Made by a program: the position numbers and the translations under genes. Below the pieces are notes generated by a model that made no database searches, was not told where the DNA came from, and saw only the letters and a list, made by a program, of their open reading frames with translations. Shown here piece after piece: positions 54,101 to 54,930 of a stretch of 54,930 nucleotides of DNA. Origin of the DNA: an uncultured Bacteroidales bacterium (GTDB taxonomy: Bacteria > Bacteroidota > Bacteroidia > Bacteroidales > Bacteroidaceae); NCBI GenBank assembly GCA_902775975.1, contig CACYOC010000011.1:1-54930 (forward strand), written 5' to 3'. Each line of letters opens with the position of its first letter. Position 1 is the stretch's first letter.

Positions 54101-54708
54101 TTTACCAACGCATCAAAGAAGGAGTCGATCAGATAGACACAACAGGCTATACACGACTGCCCAACTTCTATTCAGAAGATTTAGTGCTGGTTAAGAAAAC
54201 TGGCAAGAGTCTCTTCAACGAAGTCCTGATTGTCTATTTCTCCAAAGCAGGAGTGAAAGTAGGCTATCAAAAAGGACTCTTCTCCATAGACGAGATGATG
54301 GCTATCCAAAAGAACTATGGACGTAGCAAAGCAACACGTCTGTTTGAAAAAGAAGACGCCACATCAGCCATTCCTCTTATCAGAGCACATACGGAAAGTG
54401 ATGGTCATGCCCGAGTGGCTGGGTTAGAAGGGCACTATGTAATCTTGGAATACAATGAATGGGACATGTCCAAAGGATTAAACGGTTTTGAAGAAATGCT
54501 GAAGAAAGCGTTGAATACAGATAAGTATCTGGTACTGATGCGCGTACACTTCAAGGACGACAACACTTTTGATTACTTCGACCCACCCAAAGCTTATAGG
54601 TTCAAAGAAGGATTGTTGGGCATGCGCATACTGGACTGGAATGCAAAATTGTCACTCTATGAACGGGCTGCATCGGCCTATGAAAAGATCAAGGCTACCG
54701 AAAAATAG
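51142..54708 (+). CDS. Exported YD-repeat/PDZ-like protein, paralogous to the STAND sensor region
   Basis: The 1188-residue protein has a signal peptide (RLLILSLLAAAVLTAHAQ) and a basic segment. Many YD/Rhs-like beta repeats follow (FVYNEKDEISIERAYDADGK, ITYDENGFECLREYYDEKGF, YEYDDYGRIIKEAFVDLNNR). A PDZ-like piece lies near 665-690 (AYQNGIQDGDIILRYGDW), then an unassigned C-terminal part of about 500 residues. RQPNQEGAYMSKFVFRPDGK lines up with PQPNHMGAYGLRFSINEHGS of the STAND protein, showing common origin. It is probably periplasmic or surface-exposed and may be the ligand or partner of the membrane STAND protein. Coupled translation (ATGA) supports a complex. Confidence 0.75.
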   Translation: MKTRLLILSLLAAAVLTAHAQVELKMKKRDGLQQQKKTGDGPLSGGGRRDDSGERMGKIKADREVLYADAVKRYGRWEGYGKPISKEYASHLRCYFKFTYVKGAKYPTRLQAYDGYHNLTTDHNIRTYLNRGDSGDQSADSLWREKINSVVQWDFVYNEKDEISIERAYDADGKLVFSYYPVKIGNRVAGTFTDAWGMPARLRKQGGAQVVYITYDENGFECLREYYDEKGFRQPNQEGAYMSKFVFRPDGKALRFESCNIIGQRMTDRYGNCGMEEEYDHLGRAKYATNMNAEWQPFRLQKGTKPFDYNMIRKAYEYDDYGRIIKEAFVDLNNRPDTNSVGIHAEVLTYNDHGQTTSYQYVGLDGKPRINPYTGIMRWEQQFDDHGRILQIKNYGDSAKLQETNYKEMIWLYDREGTTISQKNTNFNGDIYTMQRYARTADGLQALTANDICPKDYVEIRHYGADNMVIREERDEKGKQTLWEYTDFDGKPIAPYGYWRDINKRQYFGDTLHVITEVYLDTLGNPMKYQDNAWVFRKDVAHYANGKLTYSDACLYNADSTFYNGWRSYFNEEGTKTGEASLNAYGKISRRGHSIYHYVGIDYSLKGGDAASYVGYDEFGEPAYIETNKSVSHFWNFANDELVYYDEHGNKIDDMEAFRDSLPAVMSFSVNDTVAYQNGIQDGDIILRYGDWITDMHLQGRRQYNLFYFKLIEWADREKKVLLLRPVPAEKRYKVVELTLPKGNIQQLGVFPQLIYYTNKERERYEAAVQYLAAHGLQSLGKPTTQKGTHRIHIRKPNRVKGYVPGYGEKAQPYYYNPAVVLSMARFVKHDGKITANKYWNFDMQNDTLQNILKNKDELPSYYISVTTDLNDYYDGYPYYSNNHELGTVLINDEQFARVQKSFADFMERNRDYFDPNFRKKLADDTTDKSALKKCSPTAFFKQLKKERDIIYTPHALTIINSDSLRLPQCFNDMEMVSVPKAQNPTLYQRIKEGVDQIDTTGYTRLPNFYSEDLVLVKKTGKSLFNEVLIVYFSKAGVKVGYQKGLFSIDEMMAIQKNYGRSKATRLFEKEDATSAIPLIRAHTESDGHARVAGLEGHYVILEYNEWDMSKGLNGFEEMLKKALNTDKYLVLMRVHFKDDNTFDYFDPPKAYRFKEGLLGMRILDWNAKLSLYERAASAYEKIKATEK

Positions 54709-54783
54709 CCCTCAATAAAGAGCCAAGAGTTCTTATGGCGGAAAATAATTGGCGAAAGATTTGGTAGGTAGGAAAAAAAGTCG

Positions 54784-54791
54784 TACCTTTG
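54784..54791 (+). promoter_or_regulatory. -7 box of rpmE2
   Basis: TACCTTTG followed by CAC, with TTGG near 54761 as a -33 element, about 50 bp before the ATG at 54843. No hairpin terminator is seen between the preceding operon and this promoter. Confidence 0.75.
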
Positions 54792-54842
54792 CACCCGCTT
54801 TTATGCACATATAACAAATAACATTATAAAGTAACAAGTAAA

Positions 54843-54930
54843 ATGAAAAAAGGTATTCATCCAGAAAACTATCGCCCCGTCGTGTTTAAGGACATGTCCA
54901 ACGGCGATATGTTCCTCTCGCGCTCTACCG
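54843..54930 (+). CDS. rpmE2: 50S ribosomal protein L31 type B (partial, cut by window end)
   Basis: The 29 visible residues start MKKGIHPENYRPVVFKDMSN and continue GDMFLSRST, the conserved beginning of the zinc-independent type B L31. The rest lies beyond the window. A housekeeping gene here marks the edge of the accessory region. Confidence 0.93.
   Translation, partial: MKKGIHPENYRPVVFKDMSNGDMFLSRST

Overview
The window is from a Bacteroidales chromosome, most likely Prevotella/Segatella or a close relative. The grounds are promoters of the form TTTG-N19/20-TAnnTTTG in front of many genes, weak Shine-Dalgarno sequences, SusE/F-like and type IX secretion-like protein tails, DUF5689 and DUF6359-like lipoproteins, and a type B ribosomal protein L31 gene at the right edge. 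I saw no tRNA, rRNA, CRISPR array or complete insertion sequence.

Layout. (1) 1-2604: a TPR/AraC-type regulator broken by a frameshift and cut short by the tail of a tyrosine recombinase. (2) 2605-35700: a large surface-polysaccharide (capsule/O-antigen) locus. It opens with a VapE-type primase/helicase-like gene, then seven glycosyltransferases, an SLBB/Wza-like exporter, a Wzz-like chain-length protein, a Wzx-like flippase and a Wzy-like polymerase. Next come a WbsX glycosyltransferase, another GT4, four activities for GDP-D-glycero-D-manno-heptose in three genes, and a GT2. At the far end are the initiating sugar-phosphate transferase, a Wzi-like barrel and a small lipoprotein. The locus carries several apparent passengers: a DUF3990/DUF3791-like pair flanked by a perfect 21-bp direct repeat, a CotH gene with an internal stop beside a duplicated fragment of the WbsX gene, an AAA ATPase between imperfect 59-bp direct repeats, an AbiE-like pair, and a symmetric array of palindromes in a 690-bp gap before the initiating transferase. 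(3) 35942-38876: a Gly/His-rich secreted protein, a histidine phosphatase, a DUF308 membrane protein and uridine kinase. (4) 38895-45015: a secreted endonuclease/exonuclease/phosphatase protein divergent from a TonB-receptor-like barrel and two OB-fold lipoproteins, which I read as a possible extracellular nucleic-acid utilisation set. (5) 45203-46270: a REP-associated-type Y1 transposase with palindromes inside its own coding sequence. (6) 46426-54708: a three-gene operon encoding a degenerate-SIR2 + TIR protein, a membrane-anchored STAND NTPase with a large extracytoplasmic part, and a signal-peptide-bearing protein related to that part. (7) 54843-end: start of rpmE2.

The strongest candidate for an undescribed system is the operon in (6). 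It looks like a nucleotide-consuming TIR effector wired to a transmembrane STAND switch and an exported partner. Next are the 21-bp-repeat-flanked ADP-ribosyltransferase-like cassette and the phased palindrome array at 32572-32955. All family names come from reading the translations by eye; no database search was run.
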